Shown in pieces: positions 16,827 to 25,532 of a DNA stretch of 64,000 bases (the stretch's first letter is position 1; the number at the start of each line of letters is the position of its first letter). The notes beneath the pieces are model-generated. The model saw only the letters and a list, made by a program, of their open reading frames with translations, had not been told where the DNA came from and made no database searches. The translations under genes and the position numbers were made by a program. The stretch is from Borrelia puertoricensis (lineage in GTDB: Bacteria > Spirochaetota > Spirochaetia > Borreliales > Borreliaceae): positions 806,001 through 870,000 of the forward strand of contig NZ_CP075379.1 of assembly GCF_023035875.1 (NCBI RefSeq), read 5' to 3'.

Positions 16827-17822
16827 CTATTCCCCCAGAATTAATTCTCCATGTAATTTATTAATTTTTTTAGCTGCTTTAATTACTTTTATTAATTCTT
16901 CATTGCTAAGCGTATTTGAATTTTTTGATATAAATTCATTTAATTTCATCTTTTGTATTTCTATTTTTATTTTTTCATTGCTTCTGTTGCTAAATAAATT
17001 TTCCCCATTTCTTTCAATTGAAAATATAAGGGGCCCTATTTCTGCATTTGTACTTGCTATAATGATTTTGTTTTGTTCACTTATTAGAACTTTAGGCATA
17101 GTTTTTATTTCTATTTCTTCAATTTCGCCTAGCAATCCAATTTCGTTGATCTCAATTTCTATGATATTTCCTGATTTTATATTATTTTTTATGTTTTTAC
17201 TTGTTAGTTTTTTACTTATTGAATCTGCTAAGACATAATCCTCTTTTTTAAGAATTATATTGTAATTTGTATAATTTTTATCTTCATGTATTGTTGCTCC
17301 GTTTAGTATATATCCTGTACCTTTTGATTTTGCGTTAGTTATTATTGGACCTGAGGCTGTTGCTAGTACTTTTCCTTCTTTATCTTTTAGTTCTGTTCTT
17401 AAAAGTATACCATTTGTTAAGTCTTTTGAATCTAGCATTGATGCTATGTAAACATTGTGATTTGTACCTTTAACCATGTTTCCATTTATTTTAACCGTTG
17501 TGCTTACTAATGCGATGTTTTTGCTTCCTATGTTTGTTAGATCTATTTCGTTTATGCCAATTTTATTTAAAGCTTTATTTAAAATTTCTTTTCCCTTTAG
17601 AGAATCTCCTTTATCAGCAAGACCTGCTACTATTCCAATTCCTGTTAAGGTATATGAACCTGTAGATTTCATTTCAGCAATATTTTTTAATTTTGTTTGT
17701 TCACTTATTTGATTTATATTGTTATTTTCATTAACAAGATTTTTTAAAGGTTGATTTTCTTGTGCGAATGAGCTTAGGACTATCTTTAAGTTTAAGATGG
17801 TTAGCATTGTCAATAGTTTCAT
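16827..17822 (-). CDS. flgI: Flagellar P-ring protein FlgI
   Basis: FlgI forms the periplasmic P ring around the flagellar rod. I place the start at the ATG at 17822 (331 residues) because AAGGA lies 8 nt upstream. An in-frame ATG 8 codons earlier has no binding site. The signal peptide is MKLLTMLTILNLKIVLSSFAQ. The mature protein shows STGSYTLTGIGIVAGLADKGDS and the conserved ATASGPIITNAKSKGTGYILNGATI block. Spirochete flagella are periplasmic and Borrelia lack the L-ring protein FlgH; none is encoded in this cluster. Confidence 0.92.
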   Translation of the reverse strand: MKLLTMLTILNLKIVLSSFAQENQPLKNLVNENNNINQISEQTKLKNIAEMKSTGSYTLTGIGIVAGLADKGDSLKGKEILNKALNKIGINEIDLTNIGSKNIALVSTTVKINGNMVKGTNHNVYIASMLDSKDLTNGILLRTELKDKEGKVLATASGPIITNAKSKGTGYILNGATIHEDKNYTNYNIILKKEDYVLADSISKKLTSKNIKNNIKSGNIIEIEINEIGLLGEIEEIEIKTMPKVLISEQNKIIIASTNAEIGPLIFSIERNGENLFSNRSNEKIKIEIQKMKLNEFISKNSNTLSNEELIKVIKAAKKINKLHGELILGE

Positions 17823-17929
17823 GATTTTGTTCCTTTTGTATGGCAATATAGTTTACCTTTATTTTAATATTATTGCAATTGCTTTTAGTTTATTCATTTT
17901 TTCTTTGGGTTTATTATAGTGATAAAAAA

Positions 17930-17935
17930 ATTATA
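17930..17935 (-). promoter_or_regulatory. Candidate -10 box upstream of flgI
   Basis: On the minus strand a TATAAT lies about 108 nt before the flgI start, inside the 210-nt gap after flgA. The -35 region is weak (TTATGA at 18-nt spacing). A separate TTGACA at 17973-17978 on the same strand has no well-placed -10. Either could give flgI-flgJ a promoter of their own. Confidence 0.3.
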
Positions 17936-18032
17936 GGAAATTTTCCCTTTCATTCATAATTAAGCTTTAAATTGTCAAGTAAATTAGTAAGGCCAATAAC
18001 AAAATTGGGAATTTATATGTTTGAATATGGTA

Positions 18033-18671
18033 TTATTGTTGTTTTTGTATTTTATTTAGTTTAAGCTCTTCATTTTTTATTATATCTTGTAATACTATGT
18101 AGTTACTTTGGTTTAATTCGTTTAAGTTTAGCGTTTCTTTGTTTTTAGTTGTGTTTATTTGATATTTAAAATAAACATTATATTCATTTAAGCTTTGTCC
18201 TGCCTTTAAATCTATTTTTGCAAGTACAATTGGTTCTATTATGTCAATATACATATTTACTTTATTATGTTTTTTGTAGTCTTCAAATTTTTTTGCATAA
18301 TAAACCAAAGTTTTTTGTATGGGTATATTTTTATATGATATGCTTTTTATTGCTTTAAATTTTATATCGGTGAAAAATTTATCTTCTATATTAATCTCTG
18401 ATTCATCAAAACTGAATTGTAATATGTAAATATTTTTGCTTGCTAGATTTTTTGTAATATGGCTAATCATTTCAAATATTATTTGCTTTTGCTTAAGATG
18501 TGGGCTTATGTAAATCTGTGATAAGTTATTATCATTGCACATTTTTGAGTATTCTTTTGAGAAAAAATATGTTTTACTAGGAGATATTGTAAAACAGGTA
18601 TCATAAGGCATTATTTGTGATAAATTTATTGTAAATAGATAGAATATAAATTTATTTGTGAGTTTTTTCAC
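18033..18671 (-). CDS. flgA: Flagellar P-ring assembly chaperone FlgA-like protein
   Basis: The 212-residue exported protein has an N-terminal hydrophobic signal (about residues 4-21). A C-terminal SAF-like region follows (PIVLAKIDLKAGQSLNEYNVYFK...SNYIVLQDIIKNEELKLNKI), the hallmark of FlgA. The N-terminal half is poorly conserved. FlgA helps FlgI polymerise into the P ring. Its position between flgG (one-base overlap) and flgI supports the call more than the overall sequence does. Confidence 0.78.
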   Translation of the reverse strand: MKKLTNKFIFYLFTINLSQIMPYDTCFTISPSKTYFFSKEYSKMCNDNNLSQIYISPHLKQKQIIFEMISHITKNLASKNIYILQFSFDESEINIEDKFFTDIKFKAIKSISYKNIPIQKTLVYYAKKFEDYKKHNKVNMYIDIIEPIVLAKIDLKAGQSLNEYNVYFKYQINTTKNKETLNLNELNQSNYIVLQDIIKNEELKLNKIQKQQ

Positions 18672-19465
18672 TACCTTTTTAAGTTATTGGCAATTCCTAG
18701 CATATTATCTGAGGTTTGAATTGCTTTTGAGTTTATCTCATAAGCTCTTTGAGCAACAATCATTGTTACCATTTCTTCTGCAATTGATACGTTTGACATT
18801 TCAAGTATGCCTTGCCTTAATCTACCCATTCCATTACTTCCTGGTATTCCTGATATTTCTTCTCCAGAACCAGTGGTTTCTTTAAATATGTTGTTTCCAA
18901 TTGCATTGAGACCTGCTGGATTTACAAATCTTGAAATTTCCATTTGACCAAGTTCAATTGGATCAGAGCTTCCATCAACTTTGACAGATATTATTCCTTC
19001 TTGAGATATTGTAATAGAATCTTTTATATATTCTTCAGGAAAGGATATTTCAGGCAATAATTTGTATCCTTGACTTGTTACAAGATCTCCATTTGCGTCG
19101 ATTTTGAATGAACCATCTCTGGTGTATCCGTAAGTGCCGTCTGGTAAGAGAATCTTGTAAAATCCATCACCTTCAATTGCAATATCAGTTTTTAAATTGG
19201 TGGCTTGCAGATTGCCTTGTTCAAAGATTCTGTGTGTTGCTGATACTTTTGTTCCGTGTCCAACTTGATTGCCAAGAGGACTTACTGTGTCCTCAGTTGC
19301 AGGAGTTCCTGCTCTTTTTTGTGTTTGATATATTAGATCTTCAAATTCGGCTCTTATTTTTTTAAATCCCGTAGTGTTTACATTTGAGAGATTATTGGCA
19401 ATTGTATCCACGTTATATTGTTGTGCTTTCATTCCGCTGGCTGCTGTCCAGAGTGATCTCATCAT
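18671..19465 (-). CDS. flgG: Flagellar distal rod protein FlgG
   Basis: The 264-residue rod protein begins with the conserved MMRSLWTAASGMKAQQYNVDTIANNLSNVNTTGFKK and ends with the family C-terminal helix (VSIAEEMVTMIVAQRAYEINSKAIQTSDNMLG). These terminal heptad regions form the coiled-coil core of the rod. DGFYKILLPDGTYGYTRDGSF is the usual central beta-rich signature. It is exported by the flagellar type III system without a cleaved signal. The gene lies 12 nt downstream of flgF. Confidence 0.96.
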   Translation of the reverse strand: MMRSLWTAASGMKAQQYNVDTIANNLSNVNTTGFKKIRAEFEDLIYQTQKRAGTPATEDTVSPLGNQVGHGTKVSATHRIFEQGNLQATNLKTDIAIEGDGFYKILLPDGTYGYTRDGSFKIDANGDLVTSQGYKLLPEISFPEEYIKDSITISQEGIISVKVDGSSDPIELGQMEISRFVNPAGLNAIGNNIFKETTGSGEEISGIPGSNGMGRLRQGILEMSNVSIAEEMVTMIVAQRAYEINSKAIQTSDNMLGIANNLKR

Positions 19466-19477
19466 AAACTAATCTCC

Positions 19478-20326
19478 TTAAAATTTTCCAATTTCGTTAA
19501 TTAATTTACCAAGAAGTGAGTCCTCGGTTTGTATTGTTTTTTGATTTGCTTCATAGGCCCTATTAACTGTAATCATTGATACCATTTCATTAATGGCGTT
19601 TACATTTGAGCCTTCTAAAGTACCAGTTTCAATTTTGGGTCTTGAATTTATTTCGATATTTCTAGCTTGTCCAGATATTTCTGTACTATTCCAGAGTGAA
19701 CTGCCTTGTTTTTGTAGAAATCTTGTTTTTTCAAAATTTACAATCTTTAAGTTGTCAAGGAGTTCATAGTTTTCCCATGAATTTTCATATTCACTTACAA
19801 GATTTTTGGGATTTTTTTCAAATGTTGAATTATGAAATATTTGTCCTTGAGCTGTTATTTTAAAGTTATTATCTTTTAAGTATATGTATCCCTTCTCTCC
19901 AATTACAGGATATCCATCTTTTGTAACAAGTATGCCTTCTGGTCCGAGTATGAAAGAACCGTTCCTTGTATATCTCTCTCCTTCTGGTGTTTGAACAACA
20001 AAAAAGCCTTCATCAGTTAATGCTAAGTCAAGAGGATTTCCAGTGATTTTTAGTGGTCCTTGTTCAAAAGAAGTGTAGATTTCATTTTCTTCAACTCCTG
20101 TACCAAGCTTGCCAATAACAGGTGCTGTCTCCAAGTATCCTTTGGGAAATTTGTAAAGACCGTCATCATTGATTCTCCTAATTAACATTTCGGGGAATGC
20201 TTTTTGGACAGATAAATCTTTTTTGTATCCCGTAAGGTCAATATTTGCTAAATTATTCGCAATAACATCTAACCTGTGTCTTTGTGCCATCATTCCGCTG
20301 GCAGCAGTATAAATACCTCTTACCAC
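19478..20326 (-). CDS. flgF: Flagellar proximal rod protein FlgF (FlhO-type)
   Basis: The 282-residue rod protein has the FlgF/FlgG family N terminus (MVRGIYTAASGMMAQRHRLDVIANNLANIDLTGYKKD), the central DEGFFVVQTPEGERYTRNGSF and the C-terminal VNAINEMVSMITVNRAYEANQKTIQTEDSLLGKL. It is the first gene of the flgF-flgG-flgA-flgI-flgJ cluster and faces away from the DUF2147 gene. A TATACT on the minus strand near 20381-20386 is a possible -10. No strong -35 was found. Confidence 0.93.
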   Translation of the reverse strand: MVRGIYTAASGMMAQRHRLDVIANNLANIDLTGYKKDLSVQKAFPEMLIRRINDDGLYKFPKGYLETAPVIGKLGTGVEENEIYTSFEQGPLKITGNPLDLALTDEGFFVVQTPEGERYTRNGSFILGPEGILVTKDGYPVIGEKGYIYLKDNNFKITAQGQIFHNSTFEKNPKNLVSEYENSWENYELLDNLKIVNFEKTRFLQKQGSSLWNSTEISGQARNIEINSRPKIETGTLEGSNVNAINEMVSMITVNRAYEANQKTIQTEDSLLGKLINEIGKF

Positions 20327-20489
20327 ATTAAACCCTCATTATTTATCATTGATATTGTTATTAATTTTATCACTAAAATTAGTATATATCAATTTTGATT
20401 TCTTTATTGTTTTATGTATCTTGATTTTCTAAGATTGAACTATCAATTTGTATTTAGTAATTTAAATTAATGTAAGTAAATTATTCTTT

Positions 20490-20518
20490 TTGCAAAAAGT
20501 ATGAAATAAATGTATAAT
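20490..20518 (+). promoter_or_regulatory. Promoter of the DUF2147 gene
   Basis: TTGCAA (20490-20495) and a perfect TATAAT (20513-20518) are separated by 17 nt. The start would be near 20525, about 52 nt before the chosen start codon. The strong -10 and exact spacing support a housekeeping sigma promoter. Confidence 0.6.
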
Positions 20519-20576
20519 CTTTCTTTGTCATGACATATTTAAATTGTTGGCTCAGATATTAATTTTAGGAGTTTAT

Positions 20577-21113
20577 ATGGATAAGAATGTATTGAGAATT
20601 ATTCTTTTATTTTATTTTTCGTTTTTTGCATTTGCAGAGTCTGAGAAAACAGACAATAAAAAAGACGGTAGTGAGGTTTTAGGATATTGGGTTGGATATG
20701 ATAGTACTACGAATGTTAAAAATTCTGTAATTTATGTTTATAAATATAATGATAAAGTCTATGGTAGAATTTTAAATGTAATAAAGGATGGGAAGGTGCA
20801 TGATATTAATGATCCTTCTGGTTATAGGGTTATAGGTTTTGAGCATTTAATTACTGAAGGTCTTGATTTTATGTGGGGGCTTAAATATATTGAGTCTTCT
20901 GACAAGTGGGATAAGGGTAAGATTATTGATCCTAAGAATGGTAAAATTTATAGTTCTGAAATGAGGGTAGATCCAAAAACGGGTAATCTTATTACCAAGG
21001 GTAAGGTATGGATTTTTGGTAGAAGTAAGGTTTGGACAAGAGCTAATGAAGATGAGATTCCAAAATTAGATGTAGAAGGTATAGTTCCAAATCCCCCTGT
21101 AGCGGAAGAATAA
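20577..21113 (+). CDS. Exported DUF2147 protein
   Basis: The start is the ATG at 20577, preceded by AGGAG at a 5-nt spacing; an upstream TTG in the same frame has no binding site. The 178-residue product has a signal peptide (LRIILLFYFSFFAFAES). The DUF2147 beta-barrel pattern follows: GYWVGYDSTTNVKNSVIYVYKYNDKVYGRI, then GLDFMWGLKY, DPKNGKIYSSEMRVDPKTGNLITKG and a terminal KVWTRA. Proteins of this family are periplasmic or secreted and poorly characterised. It has its own promoter and lies upstream of apt. Confidence 0.8.
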   Translation: MDKNVLRIILLFYFSFFAFAESEKTDNKKDGSEVLGYWVGYDSTTNVKNSVIYVYKYNDKVYGRILNVIKDGKVHDINDPSGYRVIGFEHLITEGLDFMWGLKYIESSDKWDKGKIIDPKNGKIYSSEMRVDPKTGNLITKGKVWIFGRSKVWTRANEDEIPKLDVEGIVPNPPVAEE

Positions 21114-21148
21114 AAAAAATAAGTATTTAATTTTTTGTGGGAATCTTA

Positions 21149-21679
21149 ATGAAAGATAGAACGGAATATTATGATAAATTTATTATGAAAGTACCTAACT
21201 TTCCAAAGGAAGGTATACTTTTTTATGATATTACTAATGTTTTACTCAAAGCAGAAGCATATAAATCTTTAATTGAAGATGCGTATGCTTTTTATTTATC
21301 AAGAAACATCGATTACATTGCTGCTATTGAATCAAGAGGTTATCTTATTGGTGCGCCTTTGGCTTTAAAAATGGGCTTGCCTCTTTTGTTGATTCGAAAA
21401 GAAGGTAAACTTCCAAGGCAAGTCTTAAGAGAGAGATATGAACTTGAGTATGGATTTAGCAGTATTGAAATACATAAAGATGATGTTAAACAACATTCAA
21501 ATATTTTGTTAGTTGATGATGTTTTAGCTACCGGAGGCACTTTGAGAGCAGCCGACATGTTGCTTAAAAAGGCGGGTGGAGTGGTATCTGATATCTTTTG
21601 CTTTATTGAACTTGTAAGTATGAATGGTAGAGATGCTTTACGGGAATATAGTTTAAATTCTCTTGTTAGATATTTTTGA
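21149..21679 (+). CDS. apt: Adenine phosphoribosyltransferase
   Basis: The enzyme makes AMP from adenine and PRPP and is a purine-salvage step important for bacteria without de novo purine synthesis. The chosen start is the ATG at 21149 (176 residues), with GGGA 6 nt upstream; a GTG four codons earlier is less likely. The PRPP loop is ILLVDDVLATGGTLRAA. Other type I PRTase motifs are FPKEGILFYDIT, IAAIESRGYLIGAPLA and KEGKLPRQ. Confidence 0.95.
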   Translation: MKDRTEYYDKFIMKVPNFPKEGILFYDITNVLLKAEAYKSLIEDAYAFYLSRNIDYIAAIESRGYLIGAPLALKMGLPLLLIRKEGKLPRQVLRERYELEYGFSSIEIHKDDVKQHSNILLVDDVLATGGTLRAADMLLKKAGGVVSDIFCFIELVSMNGRDALREYSLNSLVRYF

Positions 21680-21747
21680 TAGTTATTTAATAAATAATTT
21701 GTATTATTAATTTAGTGAGATTAAATAAGTTAATTGAGCTTAAATAA

Positions 21748-21776
21748 TTGACTTTAAATTTCATTAAATTTATAAT
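21748..21776 (+). promoter_or_regulatory. Promoter of the rplU-prp-rpmA-obg operon
   Basis: TTGACT (21748-21753), 17 nt, then a perfect TATAAT (21771-21776). The transcript would begin near 21783, giving a leader of about 23 nt that includes GAGGTGA in front of rplU. It is one of the best housekeeping promoters in the window. Confidence 0.78.
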
Positions 21777-21805
21777 ACTTAGCTGAGCATTGAGAGGTGA
21801 TTGTG

Positions 21806-22120
21806 ATGTATGCGTTGTTGGAAATAAAGGGTAAACAGTACAAGGCTGTTATGGGAGAGATGTTAAAGATAGATAAAATTGGAGCTAGTGAAGGTGATAA
21901 AATAGAATTTAGCAGTGTAATGCTTGTAAACAAGAATGGAGATGTGAAGATAGGCAAACCTTATGTTTTAGGTTCTTGTGTAAAATGTACTTATATAGAA
22001 GATAAAAAAGATAAAAAAGTTATCTCTTACAGATATATAAGAAGAAAGTCAAGTGAGCGAAAGGTCGGCCATCGTCAATCCTATTCTTATGTTTTGGTTG
22101 ATGATATAGTTGTTAGTTAG
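21806..22120 (+). CDS. rplU: 50S ribosomal protein L21
   Basis: The 104-residue protein begins [23 protein letters not shown] and contains [30 protein letters not shown], the rRNA-binding end of L21. I use the ATG at 21806 because GAGGTGA lies 5 nt before it; a GTG three codons upstream is too close to that site. The stop TAG shares its last base with the GTG start of prp. It is the first gene of the conserved L21-Prp-L27-Obg operon. Confidence 0.95.
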   Translation: MYALLEIKGKQYKAVMGEMLKIDKIGASEGDKIEFSSVMLVNKNGDVKIGKPYVLGSCVKCTYIEDKKDKKVISYRYIRRKSSERKVGHRQSYSYVLVDDIVVS

Positions 22121-22452
22121 TGATTAATGTTTTAATAAAGACTCGTAATGATATAATTATTTATATTTTAGCTAATGGGCATGCTAGAGGAAATGATTAT
22201 GTTAATATAGTTTGTTCTTCCTTTTCTTTTATTTTAAGGACTTTTTTAAGTGTTCTTAATTGTGAAAAAGAAGATTTTACTGTGGACAATTCTTTAAGAG
22301 GATATTTAAAATTTGAGGCTTCTTTTGAAGATTTGGATAGGCAGAATCTTTTTTATTATAGTAAATTTTTAATACAAGGTGTAAAGGATTTATGCTTTGA
22401 GTATCCTTGTGATATTAAATTGATTTTGGAGGAAAGTAGTGGCAACAAGTAA
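22120..22452 (+). CDS. prp: Prp-like ribosomal-processing cysteine protease
   Basis: The 110-residue protein lies between rplU and rpmA, the position of Prp in Firmicutes. The signature [18 protein letters not shown] supplies the catalytic His and Cys (GHA...G...VC..S). Prp removes a short N-terminal extension from L27 before ribosome assembly. Here the adjacent L27 has no such extension, so the substrate is unclear. The start GTG overlaps the rplU stop, and the end overlaps rpmA by 14 nt. The fold call is firm by motif and position. Confidence 0.83.
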   Translation: MINVLIKTRNDIIIYILANGHARGNDYVNIVCSSFSFILRTFLSVLNCEKEDFTVDNSLRGYLKFEASFEDLDRQNLFYYSKFLIQGVKDLCFEYPCDIKLILEESSGNK

Positions 22453-22684
22453 AAGTGGTGGTAGTTCTAAGAATGGAAGAGATTCTATATCTAAGAGGCT
22501 TGGTGTTAAGAGAAGTGGTGGGCAATTTGTGAGATCTGGAGAAATAATTGTACGTCAAAGAGGTACAAAATTTCATAAAGGCAAAAATTCTGGACTTGGC
22601 AGAGATCATACGATATTTGCATTAAAGGATGGTATAGTAGAGTTTAAAACTTTTAAGGGCCGAAAATATATAAATATTATTTAA
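22439..22684 (+). CDS. rpmA: 50S ribosomal protein L27
   Basis: The 81-residue protein begins [18 protein letters not shown] and continues with [28 protein letters not shown], the standard L27 core near the peptidyl-transferase centre. The start is GTG at 22439, with GGAGGA upstream. In-frame sequence before it reaches a TGA after five codons with no start, so the protein cannot carry the cleavable FF/A-type leader seen in Prp-containing Firmicutes. It overlaps the 3' end of prp. Confidence 0.96.
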   Translation: MATSKSGGSSKNGRDSISKRLGVKRSGGQFVRSGEIIVRQRGTKFHKGKNSGLGRDHTIFALKDGIVEFKTFKGRKYINII

Positions 22685-22706
22685 TATTGTTATAGTTGAG
22701 GTTGAT

Positions 22707-23690
22707 TTGCATACGTTTAAGGATTCTTTAAACATAACTGTGTCTTCAGGTAATGGGGGTGCAGGATGTGTTTCTTTTTTGCGTGAAAGGTTTAAATCCA
22801 AAGGAGGTCCTGATGGTGGTGATGGAGGTCGGGGTGGAAATGTAGTCTTTAAGGTTAAGGTAGATCTTAAAACCCTATCTCTTTATAAAAATGGTCAAAA
22901 ATTTGCTGCTAATAATGGCAAGCCTGGGATGGGTTCTAGGAAGAATGGGGCTTCTGGAGAAGATTTAGTTATTTTTATTCCTCCTAATACCCGTGTTTAT
23001 GATGCTTTTACTGATTCTATGTTGTTTGAACTTCAGAACTTTGGTGATGAAGTTATTGCTTTAAAGGGTGGAAGAGGTGGCCTTGGAAATGTAAATTTTA
23101 AAAGTTCTACAAAACGGACACCAAGATTTGCTCAACCCGGAGAATCTGGTATTACTTTGGATTTACGTCTTGAATTAGGATTGATAGCTGATATTGGACT
23201 TGTTGGGCTTCCTAATTCAGGTAAGTCTTCTCTTATTTCTACAATAACTGCTTCAAGGTCAAAGGTTGGAGATTATCCTTTTACTACTAAAGTTCCGCAT
23301 CTTGGCGTTTTGAAGTCTTATTATGATGATTTGGTAATTGCTGATGTGCCTGGGATAATTGAGGGTGCAAGTCGAGGGATGGGGCTTGGTTTTGAATTTT
23401 TGAGGCATATTTCAAAGACTAAAGTTTTGGTCTTTTTGATTGATGTTGCTAGTAATGACTTTATGAGTACTTATAATATTCTTGTTAATGAGCTTAGTGT
23501 GTATGATGTTGGCCTTTCAAGTAAGAAGCGACTAATTGTTGCTAATAAACTTGATTTAGAAGGTGCTATTGAAAATTTTAATCAGTTAAAAAGAGCTTTG
23601 GATGGCGAAAAAGTTTTAGGAATTTCTATTTATGATAATATGGGAATAGATGACCTTGTTAGTGAACTTTTTGCTTTATCGAGGATTTAA
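22707..23690 (+). CDS. obg: Obg family GTPase (CgtA)
   Basis: This GTPase of 50S subunit maturation has 327 residues. The glycine-rich Obg fold (about 1-158) includes SSGNGGAGCVSFLRERF and GGPDGGDGGRGGNV. The G domain has G1 GLPNSGKSS (167-175), G3 DVPGII and G4 ANKLDL. The optional C-terminal OCT domain is missing, so it is a short Obg. The start is TTG at 22707 with GAGG upstream. It is encoded 22 nt after rpmA. Confidence 0.95.
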   Translation: MHTFKDSLNITVSSGNGGAGCVSFLRERFKSKGGPDGGDGGRGGNVVFKVKVDLKTLSLYKNGQKFAANNGKPGMGSRKNGASGEDLVIFIPPNTRVYDAFTDSMLFELQNFGDEVIALKGGRGGLGNVNFKSSTKRTPRFAQPGESGITLDLRLELGLIADIGLVGLPNSGKSSLISTITASRSKVGDYPFTTKVPHLGVLKSYYDDLVIADVPGIIEGASRGMGLGFEFLRHISKTKVLVFLIDVASNDFMSTYNILVNELSVYDVGLSSKKRLIVANKLDLEGAIENFNQLKRALDGEKVLGISIYDNMGIDDLVSELFALSRI

Positions 23691-23774
23691 AGTCATTGTT
23701 TTTTAGAAGTTCAAAATTAATATTGTTCAGACATTAATTAATGTAGTAAATTAAATGTATAACATGGGAGATTT

Positions 23775-24347
23775 ATGCGAATAGCAATATTGGGTGGTAC
23801 TTATAATCCTGTTCATGTTGGGCATATGTTTTTAGCAAAGGAGATAGAGCATTTTTTAAATGTTGATAAAATACTATTCATTCCTACTCATAAACCTGTT
23901 CATAAGCGTGTTGAAAATATTAGTATTAAAGATAGAATTGCGATGCTTAAGTTGGCCATACAACATGAAAATAATATGTTTATCGATGAATGCGATATTA
24001 TAAATGGCGGAATAACTTATACTGTTGATACTATTGCTTGTATTAGGAATAAATATGTTCATGATGATATTTATTTGGTAATTGGAGATGATCTTTTTGA
24101 GAGTTTTGATTCATGGAAAAATCCAGAAAAAATAATCGAATCTGTTAATCTTGTGGTGGTTCACAGGATTTACAGTGAAAGATTAGTTAGTCGGTTTGAA
24201 CATATTTATGTTGATAATAGAATATTTTCTATTTCTTCTTCAGAGATTAGAAGTAGAATTGAGCAAGGATTACCCGTTGATTATTTGCTTCCCTTTGATG
24301 TTTTGCGATATATTAAGAGTAATAATTTATATGTTAAAGGTCAATAA
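23775..24347 (+). CDS. nadD: Nicotinate-nucleotide adenylyltransferase
   Basis: The enzyme transfers AMP from ATP to nicotinate mononucleotide in NAD synthesis. The 190-residue protein has the nucleotidyltransferase motif [12 protein letters not shown] near the N terminus and [13 protein letters not shown] near the C terminus. IPTHKPVHK and [12 protein letters not shown] contact substrate in the family. It is followed directly by lytR, and the TAA is adjacent to the next start. The upstream gap has a TATAAC box near 23758 but no clear -35. Confidence 0.94.
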   Translation: MRIAILGGTYNPVHVGHMFLAKEIEHFLNVDKILFIPTHKPVHKRVENISIKDRIAMLKLAIQHENNMFIDECDIINGGITYTVDTIACIRNKYVHDDIYLVIGDDLFESFDSWKNPEKIIESVNLVVVHRIYSERLVSRFEHIYVDNRIFSISSSEIRSRIEQGLPVDYLLPFDVLRYIKSNNLYVKGQ

Positions 24348-25532
24348 TTGAGAAAAGAATTATTTTTTTTAGTTTTAATTATTTTAATAGTTCTTGGTAT
24401 TGTGATTTTTTTTGTTGATAGTTCTAAGAGAGAACAAATATATTTTGAATTGAATACTAAGAGTAATATTAGTTTTTTATTTCTTATAGAAGATGATAAT
24501 GACAATCTTTTAAGTATGCAAGAGATTTTCATTAATATAAAAACAGGAAATGTTGGATTTTTAGATATTCCTGTTTATACAGGTTATGAGGATTTAAAGG
24601 GAAATGTGTCTTGGTTTGAAGATTTATATAAAAAGGATAGCTTTAATGAATTTTTGTCTAAAGTATCTAGACAGTTGAATCATGAACCTGATTATTATAT
24701 TTGTTTTAAAAAGAGTAGTTTTGTTAAATTTGTTGACTATATTGGTGGAGTTCGTCTTCTTGTTAAAAATCCTGTTAAAATATATAATTTAGTACGTCCT
24801 ATCTTAATACCCTCTGGTAATTCTGTTTTTGATGGAGATAAGTCTTATGATTATTTAAGTTATTTCAGAGATATTGCTTCTTACGATGAAAGATTTGAGT
24901 TTTTTAAGGAATTTTTCAAGAAAATCTTGACACAATTTTCTGATTTTAAAGAAGAGTATGATTATTTTTCCAAAATGTATTTCATGTTAGATACGGATCT
25001 TTCTGAAACTGTATTTAAATATATTCTTGCTAATTATAAAATAAATAATGAAAAATTTATTTTTGTCAATATTAAAGGGCAAGAGGAAACATTTAAGGAT
25101 AATAATGATAATTTAATAAAAGTTGTTTTTCCTTATTATGGTGGAGCGGTTCTTAAGGAATCGATAGAAAATTTAAATAGAGATTTAATGGGTGAAGCTA
25201 GAAGTGAAGAGGTAATTAAAGTTATTGTTTTAAATGGCACTAAGACTGCTGGACTTGCAAGGAATGCGGCAGATATTTTTAAATCTTTAAAATTTAAGGT
25301 TGTAAGGGTTGGTAATGCAGATAGGCATAATTATTCTCATACTTTAATAATAAATAATTCAGATAATTTAGAGATCGCCATTAAGGTTGGGGATGTAATT
25401 GGAGCAAGGAACATTAAACCAATTTCTGAGTTTCGTGTAGATATTTTAGGACTTGATGTGCCTGATATGAGTCCTGATGTAATAATCATTTTGGGAGATG
25501 ATTTTGATGGAAGATATGTTAAAAATATATGA
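24348..25532 (+). CDS. LytR-CpsA-Psr family protein with LytR C-terminal domain
   Basis: The 394-residue protein has one N-terminal membrane helix (about 5-24) and an extracytoplasmic LCP-like domain (about 40-270). The C-terminal LytR_C domain (about 285-394) begins KVIVLNGTKTAGLARNAADIFKS. LCP enzymes attach polymers to peptidoglycan in Gram-positive bacteria. The catalytic arginines of the LCP core are not obvious here, so activity is uncertain in a spirochete without teichoic acids. The TTG start is directly adjacent to the nadD stop. It overlaps rsfS by 26 nt. Confidence 0.72.
   Translation: MRKELFFLVLIILIVLGIVIFFVDSSKREQIYFELNTKSNISFLFLIEDDNDNLLSMQEIFINIKTGNVGFLDIPVYTGYEDLKGNVSWFEDLYKKDSFNEFLSKVSRQLNHEPDYYICFKKSSFVKFVDYIGGVRLLVKNPVKIYNLVRPILIPSGNSVFDGDKSYDYLSYFRDIASYDERFEFFKEFFKKILTQFSDFKEEYDYFSKMYFMLDTDLSETVFKYILANYKINNEKFIFVNIKGQEETFKDNNDNLIKVVFPYYGGAVLKESIENLNRDLMGEARSEEVIKVIVLNGTKTAGLARNAADIFKSLKFKVVRVGNADRHNYSHTLIINNSDNLEIAIKVGDVIGARNIKPISEFRVDILGLDVPDMSPDVIIILGDDFDGRYVKNI

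Noticed and set aside
17823-17846. Upstream ATG of flgI as the true start
   Set aside because: It lacks a binding site and puts charged residues before the signal peptide; the ATG at 17822 has AAGGA at good spacing.
17973-17978. Consensus TTGACA on the minus strand upstream of flgI as a promoter
   Set aside because: No acceptable -10 hexamer lies 15-19 nt downstream; the TATAAT at 17930-17935 is too far away to pair with it.
17992-18007. CCAAT/ATTGG inverted repeat after flgA as a terminator
   Set aside because: The stem has 5 bp and no T-tract follows on the minus strand.
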